A stretch of 64,000 bases of DNA. Origin: Paenibacillus tuaregi (GTDB lineage: Bacteria; Bacillota; Bacilli; Paenibacillales; Paenibacillaceae). The notes beneath the pieces were generated by a model that saw only the letters and a list, made by a program, of their open reading frames with translations, had not been told where the DNA came from and made no database searches. Of the stretch, positions 51,512-59,861 are shown piece by piece. The position numbers and the translations under genes were made by a program. Where the stretch lies: contig NZ_LT575476.1 in assembly GCF_900086655.1 (NCBI RefSeq), positions 17,785-81,784 on the forward strand, in the 5' to 3' direction. The first letter of the stretch is position 1. The number at the start of each line of letters is the position of its first letter.

Positions 51512-51542
51512 AGCAGGAATTTCAAATTCTTAAGCGAATATC
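51512..51542 (+). promoter_or_regulatory. Sigma-H-like promoter of spo0F
   Basis: GCAGGAATT and GCGAAT(AT) with a 12-base spacer match the sigma-H consensus (RnAGGAWWW, RnnGAATWW). It lies about 65 bases before the spo0F start. A TGTCGGA heptamer further down is one base from a Spo0A box. Confidence 0.65.
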
Positions 51543-51607
51543 TACACATCAAGCTGTCGGATAGCAGTATTTTGAGATGATTAGAGGGATTTCGGGAGGG
51601 TTGTTTC

Positions 51608-51985
51608 GTGGAAGATAAGAAGCTTCTGATCGTTGATGACCAGAATGGTATCCGGATTCTGCTGATGGAAGTGTTCAGCAGTGAAGGATACAAGACGTAC
51701 CAAGCAGCAAATGGCAAGCTGGCTCTAGAAATTGTCCGCAGTGAATCGCCGGACCTGGTGCTTTTGGACATGAAGATTCCCGGAATGGATGGTCTGGAGA
51801 TCCTGAAACATATTAAAGCAGTCAAGCCGGAAACCAAAGTCATCATGATGACGGCTTATGGCGAGCTGGATATGATTAAAGAAGCTACGGAACTCGGCGC
51901 CTTGATGCATTTTACGAAACCGTTTGATATTGATGAGATGCGGATTGCTGTAAATATGCAGCTTAAGGGCGGCGCAGTAATTTAG
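51608..51985 (+). CDS. spo0F: Sporulation phosphorelay response regulator Spo0F
   Basis: 125 aa, a single receiver domain without output. It carries phosphate from the sporulation kinases to Spo0B. Key residues are seen: the acidic pair in [13 protein letters not shown], the phosphorylated aspartate in [11 protein letters not shown], threonine in [11 protein letters not shown] and lysine in FTKPFDIDE. These blocks are nearly identical to Bacillus subtilis Spo0F. The start is GTG with GGGAGGG upstream. A terminator follows directly. Confidence 0.96.
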   Translation: MEDKKLLIVDDQNGIRILLMEVFSSEGYKTYQAANGKLALEIVRSESPDLVLLDMKIPGMDGLEILKHIKAVKPETKVIMMTAYGELDMIKEATELGALMHFTKPFDIDEMRIAVNMQLKGGAVI

Positions 51986-52012
51986 GACTCCGGTAACGGA
52001 GTCCTTTTTTTG
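51984..52012 (+). terminator. Intrinsic terminator after spo0F
   Basis: GGACTCCG-GTAA-CGGAGTCC followed by TTTTTTT, overlapping the last base of the stop codon. Confidence 0.95.
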
Positions 52013-52036
52013 TCACGATTATGGCCTAAAGGTTGG

Positions 52037-52065
52037 TTAGTATTTTTCCCGTAATGTGGTATAAT
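52037..52065 (+). promoter_or_regulatory. Probable fbaA promoter
   Basis: TTAGTA and a perfect TATAAT are 17 bases apart, about 55 bases before the fbaA start. Confidence 0.5.
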
Positions 52066-52121
52066 AAGCAGGTGTGAGAATCGGGTAAAGAATAGACAAG
52101 CCAACTTTAGGAGGATGAACC

Positions 52122-52976
52122 ATGCCATTAGTATCTATGAAAGAAATGTTGAACAAAGCACTTGAGGGGAAATATGCTGTTGGTCAATACAACATCAATA
52201 ACCTGGAGTGGACACAAGCGATTCTGGCTGCCGCAGAAGAAGAGAAGTCACCAGTTATCCTTGGCGTTTCTGAAGGTGCTGCCCGCCATATGAGCGGTTT
52301 CTATACTGTGGTTAAGATGGTTGAAGGACTTATCCATGACATGAAGATTACAGTTCCTGTAGCCATTCACCTGGACCATGGATCAAGCTTTGACAAATGT
52401 AAAGAAGCAATCGATGCTGGCTTTACTTCTGTTATGATCGATGCTTCCCACGGCCCAATCGAGCAGAATATCGAAACTACGAAGAAAGTGGTTGAGTATG
52501 CTCATTCCAAAGGCGTTTCCGTTGAGGCTGAGGTTGGTCTCGTTGGTGGACAAGAGGATGACGTTGTCGCTGACGTAATGTACGCGAAGCTTGACGACTG
52601 TGTTCGTATCGTGAAAGAAACAGGTATTGATACTTTGGCACCAGCACTTGGTTCCGTTCACGGTCCTTACAAAGGTGAACCAAAACTTGGTTTCGCTGAA
52701 ATGGAAGAAATCCGCGACGCTGTGAAGGTTCCACTTGTTCTTCATGGCGGTACAGGTATTCCTACTCATGATATTAAGAAAGCTATCTCTTTGGGTACTT
52801 CCAAAATTAACGTGAACACTGAGAACCAAATCGAGTTCACTAAAGCTGTTCGTGAAGTGCTTGCCGCACAAACTGAAGCTTACGATCCGCGTAAATACAT
52901 CGTTCCAGGCCGTGAAGCAATCAAGAAGACAGTAATCGGCAAAATCCGCGAGTTCGGATCCAACAACAAAGCTTAA
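52122..52976 (+). CDS. fbaA: Class II fructose-bisphosphate aldolase
   Basis: 284 aa. Glycolytic enzyme that splits fructose 1,6-bisphosphate into two triose phosphates, using zinc. Landmarks: [33 protein letters not shown] (zinc histidine and catalytic aspartate), [22 protein letters not shown] and [10 protein letters not shown] with the second zinc histidine. ATG with AGGAGG 8 bases before. It lies between spo0F and murZ; the transaldolase gene that sits here in Bacillus subtilis is absent. Confidence 0.96.
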   Translation: MPLVSMKEMLNKALEGKYAVGQYNINNLEWTQAILAAAEEEKSPVILGVSEGAARHMSGFYTVVKMVEGLIHDMKITVPVAIHLDHGSSFDKCKEAIDAGFTSVMIDASHGPIEQNIETTKKVVEYAHSKGVSVEAEVGLVGGQEDDVVADVMYAKLDDCVRIVKETGIDTLAPALGSVHGPYKGEPKLGFAEMEEIRDAVKVPLVLHGGTGIPTHDIKKAISLGTSKINVNTENQIEFTKAVREVLAAQTEAYDPRKYIVPGREAIKKTVIGKIREFGSNNKA

Positions 52977-52990
52977 TATAAATCGGTCAC

Positions 52991-53031
52991 AGAAGAGGGA
53001 TTCCGCCTAGGGCGGAGTTCCTCTTTTTTGT
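52991..53031 (+). terminator. Intrinsic terminator after fbaA
   Basis: AAGAGGGATTCCGCC and GGCGGAGTTCCTCTT pair around TAG, then TTTTTTG. Confidence 0.92.
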
Positions 53032-53128
53032 GCCGATATAGAGACAAAGATGCTTTTATAAGGCAGAAGTGGTATCATGGAAAGGAATTGTCAGAATCAT
53101 TTTTGCCTGCAGGAGGAACCTCACTTTG

Positions 53129-54382
53129 ATGGAAAAATTAATGATCAGCGGTGGCCGCCCGCTCAGGGGAACCGTTCAGATCAGTGGAGCGAAGAACAGC
53201 GCCATAGCGCTTCTGCCGGCGGCAATTTTAGCGGAATCAGAAGTTATTCTGGATAATTTGCCGGAGTTGAGTGATGTCGCTGTGTATACTGAAATTCTTG
53301 AAGACTTGGGCGCATCCGTGACTTGGTCCGGAAACCAGATCAAGATTGACCCAAGTCTTATTAAGTCGATTCCTATGCCAAATGGGCCTGTGAAGAAACT
53401 CCGGGCTTCCTATTATATGATGGGGGCTCTTCTGGGACGGTTTGGCGAAGCCATAATCGGACTCCCTGGAGGCTGCAACTTTGAGCCCCGCCCAATTGAC
53501 CAGCATATCAAAGGTTTTGAAGCGCTGGGCGCCACCGTGACCAATGAGCATGGCTCGATTCACCTTCATGCCAAGGAGCTGCGCGGTGCGAAGATATACC
53601 TCGATGTCAGCAGTGTAGGTGCAACGATTAACATCATGCTGGCAGCAGCCAGAGCCAAAGGCTCTACAATTATTGAGAATGCGGCCAAGGAGCCGGAGAT
53701 AATTGATGTGGCCACCTTGCTAGTTTCCATGGGCGCAGTGATTAAGGGTGCCGGAACGGAGACGATCCGTATTGAGGGCGTTCGGGAAATGCATGGCTGC
53801 CGCCATTCCATCATCCCTGACCGCATTCAAGCGGGAACCTATATGATTGCCGCCGCGGCTACGCGCGGGGATGTTCTTATTGATAATGTTATTCCCAAGC
53901 ATTTGGAGGCTTTAACAGCTAAGCTTATTGAAATGGGTGTAGGTGTGGAAGAGCTTGATGAATCCATTCGGGTCATCGGAGCCGCCTCGTATGGACATGC
54001 TGATGTGAAGGCGCTGGTGTATCCGGGCTTCCCAACAGATTTGCAGTCTCCCATGACCAGTCTTCTGACTCAAACGGAAGGGGTTAGCGTGCTTAGTGAT
54101 TTCGTATACAGCAACCGATTCAAGCATGTGCCGGAGCTGGTGCGGATGGGTGCCAAGATCCGTGTGGAAGGAAGAAGTGCGATCATTGAAGGCGGCAAGC
54201 TGAATGCAGCCAAGGTGAGAGCGGCTGATCTTAGAGCGGGAGCTGCTCTTGTGATTGCCGGGCTGACTGTGGATGAAGGAATCACGGAAGTATCCGGTGT
54301 TGAGCTCATCGACCGTGGATACGACCATCTCGTCACCAATTTGCGCGATCTTGGTGCGGATGTGTGGCGTCAGGCGGAGTAG
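53129..54382 (+). CDS. murZ: UDP-N-acetylglucosamine 1-carboxyvinyltransferase, MurZ type
   Basis: 417 aa. First committed step of peptidoglycan synthesis: adds enolpyruvate from PEP to UDP-GlcNAc. Landmarks: [20 protein letters not shown] split into start and [13 protein letters not shown], the active-site cysteine in [27 protein letters not shown] and the closing [10 protein letters not shown]. The local gene order (fbaA, murZ, rho) and sequence point to the second MurA type (MurZ/MurAB). AGGAGG lies 12 bases before ATG 53129; TTG 53126 is an equal alternative start. Confidence 0.95.
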   Translation: MEKLMISGGRPLRGTVQISGAKNSAIALLPAAILAESEVILDNLPELSDVAVYTEILEDLGASVTWSGNQIKIDPSLIKSIPMPNGPVKKLRASYYMMGALLGRFGEAIIGLPGGCNFEPRPIDQHIKGFEALGATVTNEHGSIHLHAKELRGAKIYLDVSSVGATINIMLAAARAKGSTIIENAAKEPEIIDVATLLVSMGAVIKGAGTETIRIEGVREMHGCRHSIIPDRIQAGTYMIAAAATRGDVLIDNVIPKHLEALTAKLIEMGVGVEELDESIRVIGAASYGHADVKALVYPGFPTDLQSPMTSLLTQTEGVSVLSDFVYSNRFKHVPELVRMGAKIRVEGRSAIIEGGKLNAAKVRAADLRAGAALVIAGLTVDEGITEVSGVELIDRGYDHLVTNLRDLGADVWRQAE

Positions 54383-54427
54383 CCTGTTAGACTGGGGCGG
54401 AGCCCTGAAGTTAGCCGGCCTCATAAG

Positions 54428-54464
54428 GGGGCAGCTCTTCAGAGCTCTGCCGCATTTTTACAAG
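54428..54464 (+). terminator. Probable intrinsic terminator after murZ
   Basis: GGGGCAG-CTC and GAG-CTCTGCC pair around TTCA with a small bulge, then GCATTTTTAC. Confidence 0.7.
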
Positions 54465-54762
54465 AGAAATTACTTGTGAATACAAATTCAGGTGTAACTG
54501 TTGATCCTCTCTGAACGTTGAAATAGTGAGAAGTGAGAACCCCTTTTTGGAATATTTTCTTCTTTGTCCGCATAACTCCCCCCACTACGGGTATAACTAT
54601 TCTATAACTCTTAAGACGTCGTCATAGAATCCAGATTTCATAGAATCCTGCTCCATCACTTCAGATTGGAACTTCTTATTACCCTCGAGTACAACTTCTG
54701 GTACTTTCTGACACATACATCCAACTTACGTTGAATTATAAATTGAATAGGTGGTTAATGAA
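54465..54762 (+). promoter_or_regulatory. Long pyrimidine-rich leader upstream of rho
   Basis: About 300 bases with no gene. From about 54590 the plus strand is poor in G and very rich in TC, CC and AC steps, with little apparent pairing. That is the composition of Rho loading (rut) sites. Rho is known to limit its own gene in several bacteria, so autogenous control is a fair inference. Confidence 0.45.
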
Positions 54763-56085
54763 ATGGATCTCCAAATTTCCGATCTGGAAGAAAAGAAGCT
54801 GACGGATTTGTACAAGCTTGCAAAGCAGTACCAAATTCCGTATTACGGTCAGCTCAAGAAAAAAGAATTGATTTTTGCCATTCTGCGCGCCCAGGCGGAG
54901 CAGAGCGGACTGATGTTTATGGAAGGCGTACTTGAAATACTGCCGGAAGGATATGGCTTCCTGCGTCCGATCAACTATTTGCCAAGCACGGAGGATATTT
55001 ATATCTCTGCTTCGCAGATTCGTAAATTCGACCTGCGTACAGGGGATCTGGTATCCGGCAAATGCCGTACACCGAAGGAGAACGAGCGTTACTTCGGTCT
55101 GCTTCAGGTCAATGCGGTGAATGGAGAAGATCCTGCCCAGGCGGCAGAGCGCCTGCATTTTCCTGCGCTTACACCATTGTACCCACAGACCAAGCTGTCG
55201 CTTGAGACCTCGCCTACCCAGCTCTCCACCCGGATTATGGATTTGCTTGCTCCGGTGGGGCTTGGCCAGCGCGGCCTGATCGTTGCGCCTCCGAAGGCGG
55301 GGAAGACCCTGCTTCTGAAGGAAATCGCCAACAGCATCTCAACGAATAATCCGGATATCTCCTTGTTTGTGCTGCTGATTGATGAGCGCCCCGAGGAGGT
55401 TACGGATATGCAGCGTTCCGTTAAGGGGGAAGTCATTGCTTCCACCTTCGATGAGCTGCCCGAGAATCATATCAAGGTGGCTGAGCTTGTGCTGCAGCGT
55501 GCCCTTCGCCTGGTGGAGCATAAGAAGGATGTGGTCATCCTTATGGACAGTATTACCCGGCTGGCCCGGGCGTACAACCTGGTGGTTCCGCCATCCGGCC
55601 GTACCCTCAGCGGGGGGATTGACCCAGCTGCGTTCCATCGTCCGAAGCGGTTCTTCGGTTCAGCGCGGAATGTGGAGGAGGGCGGAAGCCTGACTATTCT
55701 GGCTACAGCCTTGGTGGATACGGGGTCGCGGATGGACGATATTATATACGAGGAGTTCAAAGGAACCGGTAATATGGAGCTTCATTTGGACCGTAAGCTT
55801 GCAGAACGGCGCATATTCCCGGCGATAGATATCCGCCGCTCGGGTACCCGCCGCGAAGAAGTGCTGCTGACGAAGGAAGAACTCGACACCATTTGGTCGA
55901 TCCGTAAAAATATGAACGAAAGCTATGATTTTGTGGAAGGTTTCCTCAAAAAACTGCGTGATTCGAAGACGAATGCCGAATTCCTGGCTTCATTCGACGT
56001 GGCTGGCCAGGCCAGCACGCCATCTTCACCCGGCAGCACTGCGCGTCGTTCCGGACGCCAGACTCCGTCCCCGATGAACACTTAA
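54763..56085 (+). CDS. rho: Transcription termination factor Rho
   Basis: 440 aa, RNA-dependent hexameric ATPase that ends transcription. The N-terminal Rho-N domain ([20 protein letters not shown]) is followed by the cold-shock-like RNA domain (PEGYGFLRP), Walker A in [12 protein letters not shown], Walker B in [16 protein letters not shown] and the [12 protein letters not shown] and RRIFPAIDI blocks. A Ser/Pro/Thr-rich tail of about 25 residues ends it. I use ATG 54763 with AGGTGG 8 bases before. The long leader upstream may be a self-control region. Confidence 0.97.
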   Translation: MDLQISDLEEKKLTDLYKLAKQYQIPYYGQLKKKELIFAILRAQAEQSGLMFMEGVLEILPEGYGFLRPINYLPSTEDIYISASQIRKFDLRTGDLVSGKCRTPKENERYFGLLQVNAVNGEDPAQAAERLHFPALTPLYPQTKLSLETSPTQLSTRIMDLLAPVGLGQRGLIVAPPKAGKTLLLKEIANSISTNNPDISLFVLLIDERPEEVTDMQRSVKGEVIASTFDELPENHIKVAELVLQRALRLVEHKKDVVILMDSITRLARAYNLVVPPSGRTLSGGIDPAAFHRPKRFFGSARNVEEGGSLTILATALVDTGSRMDDIIYEEFKGTGNMELHLDRKLAERRIFPAIDIRRSGTRREEVLLTKEELDTIWSIRKNMNESYDFVEGFLKKLRDSKTNAEFLASFDVAGQASTPSSPGSTARRSGRQTPSPMNT

Positions 56086-56135
56086 CTAACGGCTTGACCC
56101 CATCGTTTTGGTCTCAAGCAAAGAGGGAGAACACA

Positions 56136-57407
56136 ATGTATTTGGTATATGCAGATGAACAAGGCAATGTATTCGATCATCCTTCGCTGTATGGTCTAGC
56201 CCGCAGCGGAGATATGATCGTTGAGATTATGGAGGATGAACTGATTCCGCTGCCGGATGGTGCCACATTGGTGGGCCTTCCGAGCACCCGTCCGGTGGGT
56301 ATGGACCCTGAAAGCGGGGAGATGCAGCCTCTGCCGGGCAATGTCCAGGCTGTGGGCGCACTGCTGCCGCAGGGGTATACCCGGCTTTGTCTTCCTGGTT
56401 ACATCAAGACAGATAAGGAATATAAGCTGCCACTCTTCGGATATTCAGCCGTGGTTTGGAGTGAGGGGAAATTCTACGTCACTGCCCGGTTGACGGATGA
56501 TCCGGAGAAATGGAATCCGCTCAACTGCGATCCGCTTGAGCTTAAAGCGGGGGTAAAGCGTCTCAAGCAGGAATACCCGGAGAATCGCCTGTATGAGCAT
56601 CTATCTAACTGTGCGCTGGGTTACGAGTGCCTAACGGCTTCCAATACGTTTCTGAACCGCTGGGAGGGGGCTGTTCCAGTCTCTTACTCCTGTAACGCAG
56701 GGTGCTTCGGATGTATTTCCGAGCAGCCGGATGACAGTGGGTTTGTCTCCCCGCAGACACGGATGAACTTTCGTCCTCGCACCGAGGAAATTGTGGAAGT
56801 AATGCTGGAACACTTGAAGACGCCAGAGTCGATTATCAGCTTTGGGCAGGGGTGTGAAGGGGAACCCTCCACGCAAGCCAAGCTCATTATTGACGCGATC
56901 CGTCAGGTTCGTCAAACCACGGATATGGGCTACATCAACATTAATACGAATGCAGGTCTAACCGATCACATTCGGGGCATTGTGGATGCCGGCCTTGACC
57001 TGATGCGTGTAAGTACGATCAGTGCTCTGGACGACCATTATAATGCTTATTACAAGCCGAGAGGCTACACGCTGGCTAATGTGGAGAAGTCTCTTCGCTA
57101 CGCCTCCGAGCAGGGCGTCTATACTTCGATTAACTATCTCATCTTCCCGGGCGTTACCGACCGTGAGGAGGAGATTGAGGCGATGATCGAATTTGCCCGG
57201 CGGACCAAGCTTCGGCTGATCCAATGGCGTAATCTTAATATTGATCCAGAAAGTTATCTAGAGCTGATTCCTAAGGCACGCGGTGAGGTCCTTGGCATGA
57301 AGCAGGCCATTGAAATTTTTCAGGAAGAGCTCCCGGATGTGGTCATGGGCTCTTATTCTCATGTTCCTCCTGCCGAGCTTAGACGGTTTAAGAAGAGCGC
57401 CCGCTGA
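56136..57407 (+). CDS. Radical SAM protein, unknown function
   Basis: 423 aa. The first 185 residues form an unrecognised domain (MYLVYADEQGNVFDHPSLYG and on). Then comes the SAM/iron-sulfur motif C-x3-C-x2-C in SYSCNAGCFGCIS, followed by SFGQGCEGEPS (GGEP-like), INTNAGLTDHIRGIVDAGLD in parts, and a TIM-barrel rest ending in LRLIQWRNLNID. The reaction is unknown. ATG 56136 has AGAGGGAG 5 bases before. It lies between rho and rpmE, two genes that are adjacent in Bacillus subtilis. Confidence 0.9.
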   Translation: MYLVYADEQGNVFDHPSLYGLARSGDMIVEIMEDELIPLPDGATLVGLPSTRPVGMDPESGEMQPLPGNVQAVGALLPQGYTRLCLPGYIKTDKEYKLPLFGYSAVVWSEGKFYVTARLTDDPEKWNPLNCDPLELKAGVKRLKQEYPENRLYEHLSNCALGYECLTASNTFLNRWEGAVPVSYSCNAGCFGCISEQPDDSGFVSPQTRMNFRPRTEEIVEVMLEHLKTPESIISFGQGCEGEPSTQAKLIIDAIRQVRQTTDMGYININTNAGLTDHIRGIVDAGLDLMRVSTISALDDHYNAYYKPRGYTLANVEKSLRYASEQGVYTSINYLIFPGVTDREEEIEAMIEFARRTKLRLIQWRNLNIDPESYLELIPKARGEVLGMKQAIEIFQEELPDVVMGSYSHVPPAELRRFKKSAR

Positions 57408-57421
57408 TTTGTAATAAGCGA

Positions 57422-57475
57422 TTGCAATTGATGACATAATTATGATACAATCAGAGTTGGTTATTATAACTCTGG
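57422..57475 (+). promoter_or_regulatory. rpmE promoter and leader hairpin
   Basis: TTGCAA and TACAAT are 18 apart (57422-57451). Right behind, CAGAGTT and AACTCTG form a perfect 7-base stem around GGTTATTAT. A hairpin at the 5' end of the L31 message could serve self-control, as leaders of this gene often do. Confidence 0.5.
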
Positions 57476-57512
57476 GTACGCATGAGACTCAGGGCGGAAA
57501 GAGGTGAATGTC

Positions 57513-57710
57513 ATGAACCAAGCTATTCAACCGAAATATCACGTGACAACTGTTACTTGCGCTTGCGGCAACAAGTTTGAAACTGGATCTGTTCAAGAGG
57601 ATCTGCGCGTGGAGATCTGCTCCGCTTGCCACCCGTTCTTCACAGGGAAACAGAAATTCCTTGATGCTGGCGGCCGCGTTGATAGATTTAAGAAGAAATA
57701 CGGAATCTAA
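57513..57710 (+). CDS. rpmE: Ribosomal protein L31, zinc-binding type
   Basis: 65 aa, 50S subunit protein. Four cysteines for zinc are present: C-x-C in VTCACGNKF and C-x2-C in [12 protein letters not shown], so this is the C+ form used when zinc is sufficient. The end [12 protein letters not shown] is typical. ATG 57513 with AGAGGTG about 6 bases before. A terminator follows at 57749-57781. Confidence 0.96.
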   Translation: MNQAIQPKYHVTTVTCACGNKFETGSVQEDLRVEICSACHPFFTGKQKFLDAGGRVDRFKKKYGI

Positions 57711-57748
57711 TACGATCTTCTGTGCTGCAGCTTGATCGATATATGCAA

Positions 57749-57781
57749 ATCCCCTCTGACGAGTCAGAGGGGATTTTTCTT
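57749..57781 (+). terminator. Intrinsic terminator after rpmE
   Basis: AATCCCCTCTGAC-GA-GTCAGAGGGGATT, then TTTCT. Confidence 0.95.
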
Positions 57782-57937
57782 GTGCATTTTATTAAAAATA
57801 CATGAAGATCGGTTAATTCTAAAGTTCAATTTATATGGGTGCTTAATTAGGAGCTTATAAAGATGAGTGCGTTCCTGTAGGGATTACGCGTTAACGGCAA
57901 TTAATAGGCGGTAATTAAGCTCTTTAGGTAAGGGATA

Positions 57938-59194
57938 TTAATTATTCTTTAACGTGATGGTCTGGTTAAGTTTGTCCCATACGGCCTGTTTGCCAAGCCC
58001 CAGTCTCCAGAAGGCTACGCCCTTCAAACCGTAACGCTTGGCGAGGCCTACCTTGGTATTCACGGTATTCTCATTCTCGCTGTACAAGTTTACTCCAAGT
58101 ACGAGCTTGTCTTTAGGAGCCTCTTTCAGAGCGAGCTGGACAGCCTTATCCACCCGGTCTGCAGGCTGAGGCAGCTTCTCGTTGGTATAGGCGTAGGCCA
58201 TAATGATAAGCTCATCCGCAAGCTCTCCGAGCCTCTTGTAGTCATAGCCATGATAAGACCCGTTCAGCGGCGGCAGGGCTAAAGAGAGCTTGAGGCCGGC
58301 TGCATGGGCAGCGTCTGCGGCTTCTTTGACCAGATTGTTATAGGAAGCCTGAACAGTCTGCGGATTTCCTGTAAGACCTAAGCCTTCGAGGTCCAGCAGG
58401 ATTCCCTTGAACTGCTTCTGAATTGCGGTATCGACCATCTGGGTTAGGGCCTGCTTACGAGTGGTTTTATCCTCCACCAACTTGGTTAGCTCGCCCTTGG
58501 CATCTCCCGAGTAGACAAGCAGATAAGGGGAGGTTCCGGCAGCAGCTGCATCTGTCACCAGCTTCTCGGGTGTGGTATCTCCGGCCGGCTTAGGCCACCA
58601 GAAATCTTTTCCCGTTGTGGTGAAATTGCTTTGGTCATCAATGCGGCTCCAGCCGAATCCAACCGCATTAAAGTCTGGAATCAGCGAGGCTTCGCTAAAT
58701 GCCCCTTGGGCATAGAAGGCCAGCGTATACAATTTCTCACGTGGAGATACAATAGATACCGTGCTTGTAGAACCGTCCCACTTCACACCGGCACCGAACT
58801 GCTGGCTGAAGAAGCTCAGGGGAATCATGGTTGTGCCGTTGATCGTTTGTGGGGCAAGCGCCACGGCTACCTTTTGTCCATTCACTGTCGCATTCTTGCT
58901 GCCCAGAGTCAGTATGACTTTTTTAGATGCTCCGCTGCTGTTCCTGGTTGCAGTAATCGTTTTGGTCTTTGAGTCCCAGATGACAGCCACGCCCAGTGCT
59001 TCGGAGATCGCCCGGAATGGAACGAGTGTCGTACCCTTTACGACTGTCGGCTGAGCAGGGAACGGTAGGGGGTACCCGTCAAGCAGGATGCTTACTTTGC
59101 CGGCGGCATGTGCAGCTCCTGAACCAATCGCACCAAACGATGTGAGGGCGAGGGCCAGGCAGAGAACCGCCTTGGTTTTTTTAAATGTATTCAT
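57938..59194 (-). CDS. Secreted protein: copper-amine-oxidase-N-like domain plus GH18-like domain
   Basis: 418 aa. A signal peptide (about residues 1-30, ends AAHA) is followed by the wall-associated domain often called copper amine oxidase N-terminal (VSILLDGYPLPF, TTLVPFRAISEALGV, TMIPLSFFSQQFG), residues 32-155. The rest is a GH18-type barrel: TLAFYAQGAFSE, KGILLDLEGLG (the short form of the catalytic D-x-E strand) and ELIIMAYAYTNE. It may hydrolyse a wall polysaccharide or only bind it; relatives include spore cortex or germination proteins. ATG 59194 has AAAGGTGG at rather long spacing. It is single and convergent with rpmE. Confidence 0.88.
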   Translation of the reverse strand: MNTFKKTKAVLCLALALTSFGAIGSGAAHAAGKVSILLDGYPLPFPAQPTVVKGTTLVPFRAISEALGVAVIWDSKTKTITATRNSSGASKKVILTLGSKNATVNGQKVAVALAPQTINGTTMIPLSFFSQQFGAGVKWDGSTSTVSIVSPREKLYTLAFYAQGAFSEASLIPDFNAVGFGWSRIDDQSNFTTTGKDFWWPKPAGDTTPEKLVTDAAAAGTSPYLLVYSGDAKGELTKLVEDKTTRKQALTQMVDTAIQKQFKGILLDLEGLGLTGNPQTVQASYNNLVKEAADAAHAAGLKLSLALPPLNGSYHGYDYKRLGELADELIIMAYAYTNEKLPQPADRVDKAVQLALKEAPKDKLVLGVNLYSENENTVNTKVGLAKRYGLKGVAFWRLGLGKQAVWDKLNQTITLKNN

Positions 59195-59391
59195 GATTCG
59201 AAAATAACCACCTTTCTGAGTTACAGCTGTAGTGAGTGGCTGTGTTAACACCAGGTAAATCTATTAAATTATATCAAAAGTCTAGCAGTGAATGGAAGAA
59301 AAGGGAAAGGACCGGATGAAATGACGGGTATATGTTGTTCCAACACAACAGGCCGGATTAGGTGGACAATCTGTTAACTTCTTCTAACCGT

Positions 59392-59420
59392 TTGCATTTT
59401 GGACGGGCTTGAGATATACT
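59392..59420 (+). promoter_or_regulatory. Promoter of the SRP RNA gene
   Basis: TTGCAT and TATACT are separated by 17 bases; the RNA start follows about 8 bases later. Confidence 0.7.
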
Positions 59421-59428
59421 TATTTTCA

Positions 59429-59696
59429 CCGTGCTAGACGGGGAGGTAGCGGTGCCCTGTAACTCGCAATCCGCTGTAGCGAGGTTGAATTCCTATTAGA
59501 GGTCTTGTCGATGTGAGGTTTGGTCCTTGCAGTCAATGTTGACGGCTGGGTCCTCCGCAATGAGTAACTGTGAACCTGGTCAGGTCCGGAAGGAAGCAGC
59601 CATAAGCAGTCCCACTCTTGTGCCGGAGGGTGGCCTAGCCCGAGTTGTTCTGCAAGGGTGCCGCTTGGATCGCAATGATCAATAATAGGTGCACGG
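59429..59696 (+). ncRNA. scr: Signal recognition particle RNA (long Bacillus-type, 6S/scRNA)
   Basis: About 268 bases. The two ends pair (CCGTGC and GCACGG). The SRP core is present: GTGAACCTGGTCAGGTCCGG and GAAGGAAGCAGCCATAAG, the helix 8 apical region bound by Ffh, and the Alu-like 5' part with GGGGAGGTAGCGGTGCCCTG. Size and position directly upstream of dnaX match Bacillus subtilis scr. Confidence 0.96.
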
Positions 59697-59716
59697 TACA
59701 TCCATAAACAACAAGC

Positions 59717-59748
59717 ACATCTTTGCCGATAGGCGGAGATGTTTTTTT
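59717..59748 (+). terminator. Intrinsic terminator of the SRP RNA gene
   Basis: ACATCT and AGATGT pair with an inner CC/GG, then TTTTTTT. Confidence 0.88.
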
Positions 59749-59803
59749 ATGCCTGAATGGCTGGATTTGGGGATTAAAAGTTTTTCTCTCCTTGGGAGTA
59801 TAG

Positions 59804-59809
59804 TATAAT
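59804..59809 (+). promoter_or_regulatory. Probable -10 box of dnaX
   Basis: A perfect TATAAT preceded by TATAG lies 50 bases before the dnaX start; no good -35 is visible. Confidence 0.35.
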
Positions 59810-59861
59810 AAAAGTATGTGACCAGCGTTATTAACGTAATGTCCGAAAGAAGGTGCCGCAA

